Shown: in pieces, positions 25,086-35,067 of the stretch | Layout of the letters: each line of letters opens with the position of its first letter | How positions within the stretch are numbered: the first letter of the stretch is position 1 | Assembly: GCA_000702245.1 (NCBI GenBank) | Contig: JNKY01000018.1 | Coordinates: forward strand, 117,760 to 181,759 | DNA from: Lachnospiraceae bacterium C6A11 | Lineage (GTDB): Bacteria; Bacillota; Clostridia; Lachnospirales; Lachnospiraceae | Length of the DNA stretch: 64,000 nucleotides | Direction: 5' to 3' | Notes under the pieces: generated by a model | The model's database searches: none | Told to the model about the DNA's origin: nothing | What the model saw: the letters and a program-made list of their open reading frames with translations, nothing else | Translations under genes and position numbers: made by a program

Positions 25086-28067
25086 ATGAAAAAGATAGCC
25101 GATTTTCTCGTTAAAACACGATATATCCTGCTTGCTGTATTTCTGCTTTTTGCAGCCGCAAGCTTCTTTCTGATGGACAAGGTCAACATCAATTACGAAA
25201 TGTCCAAATACCTTCCGGACTCTTCCAGGATGAAGGAGGGCACCGATATCCTAGCGGAGGAATTCCCGGATATGACCGAGCCGAGCGGCGTCAGAGTCAT
25301 GTTCGACAACCTCAGTGACACCCAGAAGCTGAACGTCAAGACTCAGCTCGAGGCTATCAAATACGTTGATTCGGTGACCTACGAGCCGGACAGCATTTAC
25401 TACAACAAGGACAACCACTCTCTCTACATCCTTGAGTCAAAATACGACTACAACACCGACGAATTTAAGAGCATTCTGACCACCCTCGATGAGGATTTTA
25501 TCGACAGCTACGACGCTGTTTATTCATCAAACGAGGCAGGTTCAGGCGCGCTTCCGACCTATATCGTGGCAGGCGCGGTTGCCATCCTCATGGTGATCCT
25601 CATCCTCATGAGCAACTCGTGGATTGAGCCTTTCCTTTTCCTTTTCTCGATCGGACTGGCCATCCTCATAAACATGGGCACAAACGTATTCCTTCCAAGC
25701 GTTTCAAATACAACACATTCCATCACATCCATCCTTCAGCTGGTTCTCGCGATGGATTATTCTATCATACTTTCCAACCGTTACCGCCAGGAGAGAAAGC
25801 GTCTCGCAGCGAATTTCAGAAGCACAGCAGTTGCAGCTCAGACTGACCCACAGACCGCTGCAGCTCAGCCGGCTGATGCAGGAAAAACTATCGCCGGCAT
25901 GCAGGACGTTGACCCTCGCGAAGCCATGCGAAATGCTATCCGTTCGGCCATCCCTTCGGTATGCAGCTCATCGCTCACCACAATCGTTGGTCTTCTGTCG
26001 CTCTGCTTCATGAATTTCAAGATTGGCACCGACCTCGGCGTGGTTCTTGCGAAGGGCGTATTTATCAGTCTTCTCTGCGTATTTACGGTTCTTCCGGGAC
26101 TTATCATCCTCTTCGACAAGCTTATCAAGAAGACTGCCAAGAAGAGCCTGACCGTTCCTACAGGCGGCCTTGCGCGCTTTGAGTTTTCTGCAAGGATCGT
26201 TATCGCTATACTTTTCATATTCGTATTTGCGGGCGTATTTATCGCCAAGGGAAATGCGAAGATCACCTACGGTTCGCCGGCTAATCAGGATGCAGTGAAC
26301 AAGGTCTTCCCGCGCGACAACCGTTTCGTCCTCCTCTACAGCAATTCTGACGAGGACAAGATGGAAGACATGGTTGAGATCATGAGCGCCAAGGATAGCG
26401 TGACCGCCGTAAATACCTACTCAAATACCCTCGGCAGCAGAATGGACGCCGACACGATGTTCGCCTACATTAGCAGCATGATGGGGCTTGACGGTTCCGA
26501 AAGCGGTTCGTCACCTCTCGGCGACTTCACACTTGATGCGCAGATGGTGCGCTTCCTTTACTACGACCACTATTCAAGCCGTTCCGACGAGAGGCTTACT
26601 CTCGAGGAGTTTATCGGCTTTGTTAACAGCGCGATCCTTTCGAATCCGCTCTATGCTTCACAGCTGGACGAGGCATCGCTTAAGGCCCTTAAGGAATTCG
26701 GTCCTCTCTGCAGCAAGGCCGCTCTCACAAGTGACAGGACCTCCAAGGAGCTGTCGGAGATGTTCGGCGTTGGCGAGGACAGCCTGAAGCTCCTTATGAA
26801 ATATCTCGGCGTAAATACCATCAGCATAGTCGAACTGCTCGAAGGTCTGCAACGCACCGAGGTAACTGTTGCACTCAATCTTTCCGGTGCACTCAGCCAG
26901 AAGGACAAGGACACAATAGTCTTCTATAAGAGCATCGTTGACAGCATCATGTCCGACAAGACCTATTCTTCTTCGGAGATGGCTTACATGCTGCTTCTTA
27001 TTTCTGACCGCGCAGCAAATCCATCATCAACCGCTATCCCGCAGGTTGATGAGAAAACAAAAAAATACACTGACCTGGTTTACGAGCTCTGCTTCTCTGA
27101 CAGAAATTACAAGTCTTCATGGAAGATGACTCTTGAGGAGCTTTTCGATCATGTACTCAGCTCAGAAACCTTCGATATGTTCCTCGATGATGATACGCGC
27201 AAGATACTGACCGCAGTCAAGTTCGGGCTTGTTTCCGGCAAGAGCCAGCTGGTTGGTAAGAACTATTCTCTCTTCGTTATGAATACTATCCTCGTTGACG
27301 GCGAGGACGAATCGATGGACTTCACCAAGGAGCTCGACGAACTCTGTAAGAGTAAGCTTGATGGTAACTACTATCTTATCGGCAGCTCTCCAATGGCTGT
27401 TGAAATGTCGAGGACCTTTAAGTCAGAGATGAACAAGATCACTCTGATCACGGCCGCAGCTATATTTATCGTTGTCCTTATTACATTCAGGAATTTCCTT
27501 GTTCCGCTGATCCTGGTCCTTCTGATCCAGTGTTCGGTTTATATCACAATGTTCGTGATGAGTGTGATGGGTGCGGACATGAACTATCTTGCACTGCTCA
27601 TCGTTCAGAGTTTACTTATGGGCGCAACCATTGATTACGCTATTGTATTTACAAACTTCTACATCGAGAAGCGTGTGGAAAAGGGCAAAAAGAAAGAAGC
27701 CCTGATCTCAGCTTACAAGGCTTCGATCAGGACTATCCTTACTTCCGGCATGATCATGATATTTATCACATGGATCATGGGTTATGTTTTCGAAGATCCG
27801 TCAACAGGACAGATCTGTCATATAATTTCTATCGGTGTAGCGTGCGCTCTTGTCATGATACTTTTCTTCCTGCCGGGTATGCTTACCGCTTTCGACAGAC
27901 TGATCGTACCAAGACGCGCTTTTGAACTCCCGGAGCTCCCTGCTCCTGCAGCAGCTAGTCTCCTGACGAAGACTGCTGATCCGGCAGCTCTACCTAAGAG
28001 CGACGACCCAGCCGGTCTTCCTGCTCCGTCGGACGAGCCTCAGGACAATTCTACAGATCAACCTTAG
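25086..28067 (+). CDS. MMPL/RND-superfamily membrane transporter
   Basis: 993 residues, behind AAAGGA. The pattern is the duplicated RND layout: helix 1 (about 12-30), a first outer domain (31-155), helices about 158-345 including the sterol-sensing-like segment, a long second outer domain (about 375-790), then helices about 795-960. The segment LQLVLAMDYSIILSNRYRQERKR in the first half and LLMGATIDYAIVFTNFYIEKR in the second (quoted in parts) are the typical conserved MMPL helix with its Asp. A cytoplasmic insert lies at about 240-280, and the tail (about 955-993) is Pro/Ala/Asp-rich. It likely exports a lipid or hydrophobic compound; the substrate is unknown. It is alone on the plus strand and overlaps the convergent TrpB-like gene by 17 bp at its 3' end. 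Confidence 0.9.
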   Translation: MKKIADFLVKTRYILLAVFLLFAAASFFLMDKVNINYEMSKYLPDSSRMKEGTDILAEEFPDMTEPSGVRVMFDNLSDTQKLNVKTQLEAIKYVDSVTYEPDSIYYNKDNHSLYILESKYDYNTDEFKSILTTLDEDFIDSYDAVYSSNEAGSGALPTYIVAGAVAILMVILILMSNSWIEPFLFLFSIGLAILINMGTNVFLPSVSNTTHSITSILQLVLAMDYSIILSNRYRQERKRLAANFRSTAVAAQTDPQTAAAQPADAGKTIAGMQDVDPREAMRNAIRSAIPSVCSSSLTTIVGLLSLCFMNFKIGTDLGVVLAKGVFISLLCVFTVLPGLIILFDKLIKKTAKKSLTVPTGGLARFEFSARIVIAILFIFVFAGVFIAKGNAKITYGSPANQDAVNKVFPRDNRFVLLYSNSDEDKMEDMVEIMSAKDSVTAVNTYSNTLGSRMDADTMFAYISSMMGLDGSESGSSPLGDFTLDAQMVRFLYYDHYSSRSDERLTLEEFIGFVNSAILSNPLYASQLDEASLKALKEFGPLCSKAALTSDRTSKELSEMFGVGEDSLKLLMKYLGVNTISIVELLEGLQRTEVTVALNLSGALSQKDKDTIVFYKSIVDSIMSDKTYSSSEMAYMLLLISDRAANPSSTAIPQVDEKTKKYTDLVYELCFSDRNYKSSWKMTLEELFDHVLSSETFDMFLDDDTRKILTAVKFGLVSGKSQLVGKNYSLFVMNTILVDGEDESMDFTKELDELCKSKLDGNYYLIGSSPMAVEMSRTFKSEMNKITLITAAAIFIVVLITFRNFLVPLILVLLIQCSVYITMFVMSVMGADMNYLALLIVQSLLMGATIDYAIVFTNFYIEKRVEKGKKKEALISAYKASIRTILTSGMIMIFITWIMGYVFEDPSTGQICHIISIGVACALVMILFFLPGMLTAFDRLIVPRRAFELPELPAPAAASLLTKTADPAALPKSDDPAGLPAPSDEPQDNSTDQP

Positions 28068-29424
28068 GAAGAGTATCGAAGCTCTTCTGGAGCTCTTCGT
28101 CTGTAGGGATATAATCGCTCATTTCACCGTTATTGAACTTCTCATATGCAACCATATCGAAGTAGCCTGTACCGGTAAGACCGAATACGATGGTCTTCTC
28201 TTCACCTGTTTCCCTGCACTTGATTGCCTCATCGATGGCAACGCGGATTGCATGGCTTGATTCAGGTGCCGGAAGGATACCTTCAACTCTTGCAAACTGT
28301 GTAGCAGCCTCAAATACAGCTGTCTGCTCAACGCTTCTTGCCTCCATGAGTCCGTCATGGTAGAGCTGTGAAAGGATCGGGCTCATTCCGTGATACCTGA
28401 GACCTCCTGCATGGTTTGCCGATGGGATGAAATTGCTTCCGAGTGTGTACATCTTCGCAAGTGGACAAACCTTTCCTGTATCGCAGAAGTCGTAAGCAAA
28501 CTTACCTCTTGTGAAGCTTGGGCATGAAGCCGGCTCAACTGCGATTATCTGATAATTATTCTCACCACGGAGCATCTCGCCGACAAATGGAGATACAAGG
28601 CCGCCGAGGTTTGATCCACCTCCTGCGCAGCCGATGATCATGTCAGCCTTGATACCGTATTTATCAAGAGCAGCCTTGGTCTCGAGACCGATAACTGTCT
28701 GATGAAGAAGAACCTGGTTAAGAACGCTGCCGAGAACGTATTTGTAGCCGTCGAGCTTCAGCTCTGCTTCAACCGCCTCGGAGATAGCGCAGCCAAGGCT
28801 TCCTGTTGTTCCCGGATGCTCGGCAAGTATCTTTCTTCCGATCTCTGTCGTATCACTTGGAGAAGGTGTAACTGTCGCACCGTAGGTACGCATAACCTCT
28901 CTTCTGAAAGGCTTCTGCTCATATGAAACCTTAACCATATAAACCTTGCAGTCAAGTCCGAGATATGCGCATGCCATTGAAAGCGCTGTTCCCCACTGAC
29001 CTGCACCGGTCTCTGTAGTCACGCCCTTAAGTCCCTGCTTCTTAGCATAATAAGCCTGAGCGATAGCGGAATTAAGCTTGTGGCTTCCACTGGTATTATT
29101 TCCCTCAAATTTGTAGTAGATCTTAGCCGGTGTCTTGAGTTTCTCCTCAAGGCAGTAAGCTCTGACAAGCGGTGACGGACGGTACATCTTGTAGAAGCCC
29201 AGGATCTCCTCCGGGATAGGGATGTACTGTGTTGTGTCGTCCAGCTCCTGAGCGATGAGCTCGTCGCAAAATACCCCCGCAAGCTCCTCTGCGGTCATCG
29301 GCTGAAGTGTACCAGGATTGATAAGCGGAGCCGGTTTATTCTTCATATCCGATCTCACATTATACCAAGCCTTTGGCATCTCACTTTCCTCAAGATAAAT
29401 CTTGTAAGGTATGCTTTTTTCCAT
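28051..29424 (-). CDS. TrpB-like PLP enzyme (tryptophan synthase beta 2 type)
   Basis: 457 residues, fold-type II. The PLP Lys lies in GNNTSGSHKLNSA, followed by TTETGAGQWGTAL and the phosphate loop IGCAGGGSNLGG. The length, the N-terminal extension before the PLP domain and the MYRPSPLVRA motif fit TrpB2, which condenses indole with serine and often acts without TrpA. No trpA or other trp gene is nearby, so a salvage or other beta-replacement role is possible. ATG 29424 is chosen because AGGAGG lies eight bases upstream; the 42 extra codons of the longer frame cover the promoter. A near-consensus promoter lies 33 bp upstream. Confidence 0.92.
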   Translation of the reverse strand: MEKSIPYKIYLEESEMPKAWYNVRSDMKNKPAPLINPGTLQPMTAEELAGVFCDELIAQELDDTTQYIPIPEEILGFYKMYRPSPLVRAYCLEEKLKTPAKIYYKFEGNNTSGSHKLNSAIAQAYYAKKQGLKGVTTETGAGQWGTALSMACAYLGLDCKVYMVKVSYEQKPFRREVMRTYGATVTPSPSDTTEIGRKILAEHPGTTGSLGCAISEAVEAELKLDGYKYVLGSVLNQVLLHQTVIGLETKAALDKYGIKADMIIGCAGGGSNLGGLVSPFVGEMLRGENNYQIIAVEPASCPSFTRGKFAYDFCDTGKVCPLAKMYTLGSNFIPSANHAGGLRYHGMSPILSQLYHDGLMEARSVEQTAVFEAATQFARVEGILPAPESSHAIRVAIDEAIKCRETGEEKTIVFGLTGTGYFDMVAYEKFNNGEMSDYIPTDEELQKSFDTLPKVDL

Positions 29425-29456
29425 AAAAAAATCCTCCTCGAAATAAGCTGAGACAT

Positions 29457-29486
29457 ATTTTACAACACAGCCGATATATATGTCAA
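29457..29486 (-). promoter_or_regulatory. Predicted strong promoter of the TrpB-like gene
   Basis: On the minus strand, consensus TTGACA (29481-29486) and TAAAAT (29457-29462) are separated by 18 bp. The -10 ends 32 bp before the chosen start. This position rules out the longer reading frame as the translated form. Confidence 0.7.
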
Positions 29487-29644
29487 AATATTTGCCATTA
29501 TTTCGCTGATATGGTAAAGTGTTAAGTGGGAGTTTCTCTTTATTACTCATACTGTTTTGGCCTGTGAGACACCCCTTCAGATCACGTTATGATGATCTTT
29601 ATGATCCGATATAGATTTCGATTAAAAAGAGTGAGGGTAGGACT

Positions 29645-31237
29645 ATGAGAAAGAACAGATTTAAGTATTTATTTTTATCCACCATGCTGATCATGGGTAT
29701 GACAGCCTGCGGTAAAAAAGACAACAAAAAGGATGAGGCAAAAAGTGACACAACAGTCAGCACAGAGGCTTCTTCAGATACATCCACAGAGCTGACTACC
29801 ATTGATACCGAGGCATCAACAGCCACCACTGAGGCCACAACACAGAACGGGCTCAACACAGGTAACGGCATCAATACTTCCGGCTTTAACATGAACGGAA
29901 CCGGTTTTAACGGTAATTCTTTAGGCATGAATCAGATTGATCCAAACGGTCTTAACGGCGGTTCGAACCAGAATGTCACTGTGAATGACGAGGTTTGTAA
30001 GGCTTATCTTAACGTCCTTAAGGAACACGCCGACGTTATTAAGGCATATGATTTCCAGTTCAGAGATGTTCTGAACGGCGATATCATCCCGGCCGACAAG
30101 GAGCCACATCCTATCGCATTTTCCGATGTTACCGGAAGCGGAGTTCGTGATCTTCTCTATATTTATTCGGACAGAGCAGAAACTGCAAGGCTCAGCATCT
30201 ACACCTTTATAGACAGCGATGCCGTACAGATCTATGACGAATACATCGATGTTCAGGCAGGCGGTGCTCCAAGCTATTGTCTCTTCAAGGTTAAAGGCAA
30301 TAATCACCTCTTCCTTTACAGATCATACGGTGACCAGAACTGGACAAACTCTATCAGCGAGCTTTCCTTTGAAACATATCCGTTCACAAAGGTTCACGAA
30401 TATGTTATCGACCGTTACTATGATGAGCAGACAGGCCAAAATGAGGTCTACTACAGAATTGATGGTGCAGATGTTGCCCAGAATGAGTATCTCGTAGCTA
30501 TAACCGATATTTACGAAAATGTTAACGAGGTCATCCTCTACAGCGGTCATCTTGATAACACAGAACTTGTTGATGCTGTAAGAGATAACGGCGCTATCTT
30601 CATGAATTATGATAATGCATGCGCTATGCTTGAAACAGGCGGTGCATCACAGAACGGCAACTTTGTAGATCCGGACGGAAATAATACAAACAACAATTCA
30701 AACGGTAATAATGACGGAATCGATGCTGACGGCAAAGGATTCTTCGAAGACTTCCCAACGCTTTATTTCTCAAGCGGTGCAGGCGGCTGGGGATCAGTCC
30801 TCGAAATTGGTGAAGACGGAAACTTCGTCGGAACTTACTATGATACCAACTTTGGTGAGACCGGCGATGACTATCCTAACGGAACCTTCTATATCTGCCA
30901 GTACGACGGAACTTTTACTGACGTAACCAAGATTGATGAGCATACATATACCGCCAAGATATCCAACCTCAAGATGGAATTTGATGCCGGTCAGGAATGG
31001 ATCGAAGATGGAACACGTTACATTGCGTCACCGCCTTACGGTATAGAAACCGACCCGAATGCTGTATATACCATATACCTTCCGGGCGCAGATACAAAGA
31101 GCATGTCAGAGGATTTCCTTTCATGGGTGGGTGCTCCTCTTGCTATGAATATTGAAGATATTCCAAATCCGTTCCCTTATTACGGACTTTATAATCCGAC
31201 ATCAGGAACAGGCTTCTTCGGAACAGATGGGGAATAA
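29645..31237 (+). CDS. Secreted lipoprotein with Ser/Thr-rich stalk
   Basis: 530 residues, family not recognised. The signal peptide (1-21) ends in a lipobox GMTAC with Cys22, so it should be lipid-anchored outside the membrane. A Ser/Thr/Glu-rich stalk (about 27-70) and an Asn/Gly-rich stretch (about 70-112) resemble those of the GH9 lipoprotein at 48.7 kb. A first globular region (about 113-330) resembles proteins that read out a polymer or signal (SDVTGSGVRDLLYIY), followed by an Asn-rich linker (about 345-362) and a second domain (about 365-530). GAGGGTAGG precedes the ATG. It is 80 bp upstream of the GGDEF/EAL gene on the same strand and may form an operon with it. Confidence 0.85.
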   Translation: MRKNRFKYLFLSTMLIMGMTACGKKDNKKDEAKSDTTVSTEASSDTSTELTTIDTEASTATTEATTQNGLNTGNGINTSGFNMNGTGFNGNSLGMNQIDPNGLNGGSNQNVTVNDEVCKAYLNVLKEHADVIKAYDFQFRDVLNGDIIPADKEPHPIAFSDVTGSGVRDLLYIYSDRAETARLSIYTFIDSDAVQIYDEYIDVQAGGAPSYCLFKVKGNNHLFLYRSYGDQNWTNSISELSFETYPFTKVHEYVIDRYYDEQTGQNEVYYRIDGADVAQNEYLVAITDIYENVNEVILYSGHLDNTELVDAVRDNGAIFMNYDNACAMLETGGASQNGNFVDPDGNNTNNNSNGNNDGIDADGKGFFEDFPTLYFSSGAGGWGSVLEIGEDGNFVGTYYDTNFGETGDDYPNGTFYICQYDGTFTDVTKIDEHTYTAKISNLKMEFDAGQEWIEDGTRYIASPPYGIETDPNAVYTIYLPGADTKSMSEDFLSWVGAPLAMNIEDIPNPFPYYGLYNPTSGTGFFGTDGE

Positions 31238-31317
31238 ATAATTCAGATATCAATCTGATCAAGTGTATTTTGTTAATAATGGGGTTTTGAAAACTATATA
31301 AGTGTGAGGTACCGTCT

Positions 31318-33537
31318 ATGAAAAAACTTGTAAGATGGGTCCGTATAGAATTGGGGCTATATCGAAATTCCAAATATGAAACACAGTATCTGAATGAAAC
31401 AAATATACGTACAGCGATTTATATGTCGATCGTTGTTATTTCGCTTGAAATCTGGATGCTCATCCGCTATGTGGATAAGCGTCCCGGTCTGACCTTCCTT
31501 GAGTATTTTGACGGCTGGACCAACTATCTGATACTGCTTTCATCAGCTGCCATCTCTCTCACCTTCGCGATAAGGTTCAGGGTAAGAGAAAATGCAGAGG
31601 AACGCAAAAAGAGTATAGCAGGTATCGTTGTCGGATTACTGTTTCTCCTCCTCGATATCCTGATGTTTGTGCGTTTCGTACATGTCAGAAAGAATATGAG
31701 CTTTGGAGATCTTTTTGATGAGTCCAAATACCTCATCATGCTCACGATCCTCATCTGCGCATATCTCGTTTTTGAGTTTTTCTTCTCATCGATCAGCCAT
31801 CGCAGTGCTGCCATCTACGGTCAGTTCCTGAATGTTTTATTTGCGCTTATCTGTCTCGGTTTCGGTATCGAGACCTCCGTCTATGACGTATCAAAAGAGC
31901 GACAGATACTCTGCTTTGTAACGATGGTCATCTATGCAGCATGTCTCCTTATCTGGAAGCCTTACGTTTCTATCATAATCCTGAGCGTTTCCTTCACTTA
32001 TTTCTACAAAGACTGGAAACCGATCATGGAAGCCTATGATTCACCTTACGCACAGAAGATCCTTGAGGCAAATCAGATCAACTACCTCACCTTCTGGATC
32101 GCACTTACTATGGTTAGTATCAGTATCTATCAACAGCGATTGTCGGAAGCCAAGAAGGATGAGAATCTGGTCGCTGCCAATAAACATCTTCGTAAGCTTG
32201 CCGTTGAAGACGAGCTCACAGGAATCAGTAACATATATCAGTTTGTTCAGGATGCGGAAGAAGTCATGATGAATACTTCCGAGCCTCGCATATATCTTTT
32301 CATCAATATTGAAAACTTCAAGAATTACAACGATCAGTTCGGTTATCTCGCCGGAAATATCTTCCTCAAGAAGATTGCACGTCTTATCAAAAAAACCTTC
32401 GAAGACTGTCCGGTAGCAAGACAGGCTTACGATCACTTCGTAGTTCTTGCCCATGTTGACGGTGTCACCGAGAAGGTCAACAGCCTCCGTGAACAGGTCA
32501 TCAGTATCAATACCGATATCTATATCGATGTAAATGTCGGCTCCTACACACCACAAAGCGAAATGTCAGAGAGCACGGTCCTCACCTCTCAGAGCACCAG
32601 TTCAGAGCAGGAAATGAAGGCCGCCGGCAAGATGATCGATCCTCGTATCGCCATAGACCGTGCAAGATTCGCCTGCAGTCTCCTGAAGCATAAATACGAC
32701 AAGCACTATATGGAATATGACAGCAAGATCAACAGTGATTTCCATAAGCGTCAGTACATCGTAAACAATATCGACAATGCAGTCGAAAAAGGCTATATCA
32801 AGGTTTATTACCAGCCGGTTGTATGGTCCGAAAGCCACACCCTCTGCGGATGTGAAGCACTTGCAAGATGGGACGATCCAAAATACGGTTTCCTCTCACC
32901 TGCCGACTTTATTCCGGTTCTCGAGGAGTACCGCCAGATACACAAGCTCGACAAATGTATATGGGAAACAGTATGCAGGGATATTCAGAATGTCAGCTCC
33001 CAGGGAATGCATCCTATCCCGGTATCACTCAACTTCTCAAGGCTCGACTTTGAGCTCATGGACACAGCTACAGTCCTTGAAGAGCTCGTTGAAAAATACA
33101 AGGTTAACAAACACGATCTGCATATAGAGATAACTGAAAGCGCCCTGACTGATGATATGGGCGTCCTCCAGTCATCAATAAATAAGCTTAAGGAAGACGG
33201 CTTCTCACTGTGGCTCGACGATTTCGGCTCAGGTTATTCATCACTTAACGTTCTAAAGGATTACAGCTTTGACGTCCTGAAGATCGATATGAAATTCCTT
33301 TCAAGCTTCGATTCAAACGAGAAGTCCAAGATCATCCTCAATATGATAATCGACCTCGCATCAAGCCTTGGAATGTATTCACTTACCGAGGGTGTTGAGA
33401 CCGAAGAAGAGGCTGATTTCCTTGCAAGAGTCGGCTGCGGAAGACTCCAGGGTTACTACTTTGGCAAACCGATGCCGCTCGATCAGATCATCGAAAAGAT
33501 CAACAACGGAACATATGTTATCAAGAGGCTGGTTTAA
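31318..33537 (+). CDS. Membrane GGDEF/EAL protein with degenerate GGDEF, probable c-di-GMP phosphodiesterase
   Basis: 739 residues. An N-terminal membrane sensor with about seven helices (1-270) is followed by a short coiled coil. A GGDEF-like domain (about 285-430) has AYDHF in place of the GGDEF active-site loop, so cyclase activity is unlikely. The EAL domain (about 475-730) keeps its metal and catalytic residues: EALARW, NFSRLD, EITESAL, WLDDFGSGYSSL, LKIDMKFL, TEGVET and LQGYYFGKP. It should hydrolyse c-di-GMP, tuned by the membrane domain. It lies between a lipoprotein gene and the convergent Tad pilus operon, so a link to pili or adhesion is plausible but not shown. It ends in a terminator that includes its stop codon. 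Confidence 0.93.
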   Translation: MKKLVRWVRIELGLYRNSKYETQYLNETNIRTAIYMSIVVISLEIWMLIRYVDKRPGLTFLEYFDGWTNYLILLSSAAISLTFAIRFRVRENAEERKKSIAGIVVGLLFLLLDILMFVRFVHVRKNMSFGDLFDESKYLIMLTILICAYLVFEFFFSSISHRSAAIYGQFLNVLFALICLGFGIETSVYDVSKERQILCFVTMVIYAACLLIWKPYVSIIILSVSFTYFYKDWKPIMEAYDSPYAQKILEANQINYLTFWIALTMVSISIYQQRLSEAKKDENLVAANKHLRKLAVEDELTGISNIYQFVQDAEEVMMNTSEPRIYLFINIENFKNYNDQFGYLAGNIFLKKIARLIKKTFEDCPVARQAYDHFVVLAHVDGVTEKVNSLREQVISINTDIYIDVNVGSYTPQSEMSESTVLTSQSTSSEQEMKAAGKMIDPRIAIDRARFACSLLKHKYDKHYMEYDSKINSDFHKRQYIVNNIDNAVEKGYIKVYYQPVVWSESHTLCGCEALARWDDPKYGFLSPADFIPVLEEYRQIHKLDKCIWETVCRDIQNVSSQGMHPIPVSLNFSRLDFELMDTATVLEELVEKYKVNKHDLHIEITESALTDDMGVLQSSINKLKEDGFSLWLDDFGSGYSSLNVLKDYSFDVLKIDMKFLSSFDSNEKSKIILNMIIDLASSLGMYSLTEGVETEEEADFLARVGCGRLQGYYFGKPMPLDQIIEKINNGTYVIKRLV

Positions 33538-33546
33538 CCGGCCTCT
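33524..33546 (+). terminator. Terminator of the GGDEF/EAL gene
   Basis: A 9-bp stem with one G-U pair (33524-33532 with 33538-33546) is followed by a T7 run. The stop codon TAA sits in the loop. Confidence 0.88.
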
Positions 33547-33624
33547 TTTTTTGCATTCATTCGCACGCATTCATAATCCTCATCGCATGTGGTTGCAGCG
33601 TATAATATCTGCATTCCGTCTAGT

Positions 33625-35067
33625 TTACACACAATAGAAATCTACCGTTGCGAAGCTGACGATGTCGCCGTAACAGAGCCAGGTCGGAGAAGTGATACGT
33701 ACTGAATTGACGTATGTGCCATTTGTCGAATTCAGGTCGTTTATCACATATCCCGAGCCTTTTTTTATTATCTCCGCGTGGCGTCTGCTTATTCCCGGAA
33801 CAGCCAGACAATAATCAACCTCTTCTGAGGTTCTGCCTACAACCAGCTTATCTTCAGGAAGCAGTATCTGCCCTTCCATCCCTATTAGACTCAGATCCAC
33901 CGGCACCAGCCTTGTTATAGGTTTCCAAGCCGGTTCCTGCACCGAAAACGCAGTATCCATAATTACTCCTGTCTCATAATTTTCCTCTGCCAACCCACTA
34001 TATATACCCCTGTCCCGATACTCATATCCGCCATTCGATGTATATATATTTTTAAGGTCATCATCGGCATATCTATTCTTTGATGTTGAATAAATATTTT
34101 CCACATCACGTATGAAATTAACCGGCTCCGTTGCAGAAGCGTAAATTCTCATATCCTCCTCCAGCTTCTCTTCCTCTCTGGTCTTCATTATCCTGTTCAC
34201 AAGTATCGCTATATAAACTACTGCCACGGCCATCACTATCTTAAGCCCCGACAGTCCATAGGTTATTGCAATTATCACGCCTATCGAAGCGATCGCACCG
34301 CCTACACAGTACAGTCCGATATTCCTTATCTTCCCACCATCATTTGTTTTATCATTCTTACACTCATCCTCTTCATAATTATGATTTCTGCCGGCATACT
34401 TCGATTCTCCAGTATCACCTTGATATCCATCTGTCATTAACAAACCTGCGCTACTTTTACGATCATACGTATTACTTCCTGACATATTTATATATTCACT
34501 TTCCGGACGCTCACATAAACCTTTACCCTGCACTCCCTGCATAACACTCAGAAATGACTCGGGAGTGAAATTATCCTGCAGTACATTTCCGGAAAAGAAG
34601 CTGTAAATAAACATGACCGCTTCATGGTCGCTGTGATCCATCACTGCAAGGAGCTCCTCCATAAGCCCTCGCAGTTGCTGCGAAAAGTCCCTCACTTCGC
34701 TGGGAACGAGGATGAATCTGTAATGCCCCTCCCGGCTGTCATAGAGTATATAATTCGCATCTATTATCAGGTTTTCCGGCTTCAGTAGATAGTCCTTCAT
34801 CTCAGTGATGCATGCCGAAAGATCCGTTAGAAACCTCATGATCTCACTAACCTCAACGCTGCCTCTCTGAAGATTTTTCGACATGATGCTCATATTATCC
34901 AGCTTGCAGAGCATGATCATTCCATTATCCACTTCTCTGAATCTGCACTCGGCAAGATACTGAAAACCGTTATTTCGTAACATCTCTATCTGGAGGCTGT
35001 CACCGCTGTCGATACCATGCACTTCAAAGAAGTTATTCACCGAACGCGTCTTCTGCAATATCATCAT
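33625..35067 (-). CDS. DUF6382-like/FHA protein at the end of the Tad operon
   Basis: 480 residues. Residues 1-200 are paralogous to the two FHA proteins at 11.1-15.7 kb (IDANYILYDSREGHYRFILVPS corresponds to their YILLNKKFVYIDPA...CLPV region). Two adjacent membrane helices lie at about 250-300 (GLYCVGGAIASIGVIIAITYG and the following stretch). The C-terminal FHA domain (about 395-478) has VVGRTSEEVDYCL, GISRRHAEII and the intact STNGTYVNS. With two helices, both ends can be cytoplasmic. ATG 35067 is preferred because AGGAGG lies ten bases upstream; it overlaps the preceding pseudopilin gene by 35 bp, so it is the last gene of the pilus operon. It probably brings a phosphothreonine protein to the pilus machine. 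Confidence 0.88.
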   Translation of the reverse strand: MMILQKTRSVNNFFEVHGIDSGDSLQIEMLRNNGFQYLAECRFREVDNGMIMLCKLDNMSIMSKNLQRGSVEVSEIMRFLTDLSACITEMKDYLLKPENLIIDANYILYDSREGHYRFILVPSEVRDFSQQLRGLMEELLAVMDHSDHEAVMFIYSFFSGNVLQDNFTPESFLSVMQGVQGKGLCERPESEYINMSGSNTYDRKSSAGLLMTDGYQGDTGESKYAGRNHNYEEDECKNDKTNDGGKIRNIGLYCVGGAIASIGVIIAITYGLSGLKIVMAVAVVYIAILVNRIMKTREEEKLEEDMRIYASATEPVNFIRDVENIYSTSKNRYADDDLKNIYTSNGGYEYRDRGIYSGLAEENYETGVIMDTAFSVQEPAWKPITRLVPVDLSLIGMEGQILLPEDKLVVGRTSEEVDYCLAVPGISRRHAEIIKKGSGYVINDLNSTNGTYVNSVRITSPTWLCYGDIVSFATVDFYCV

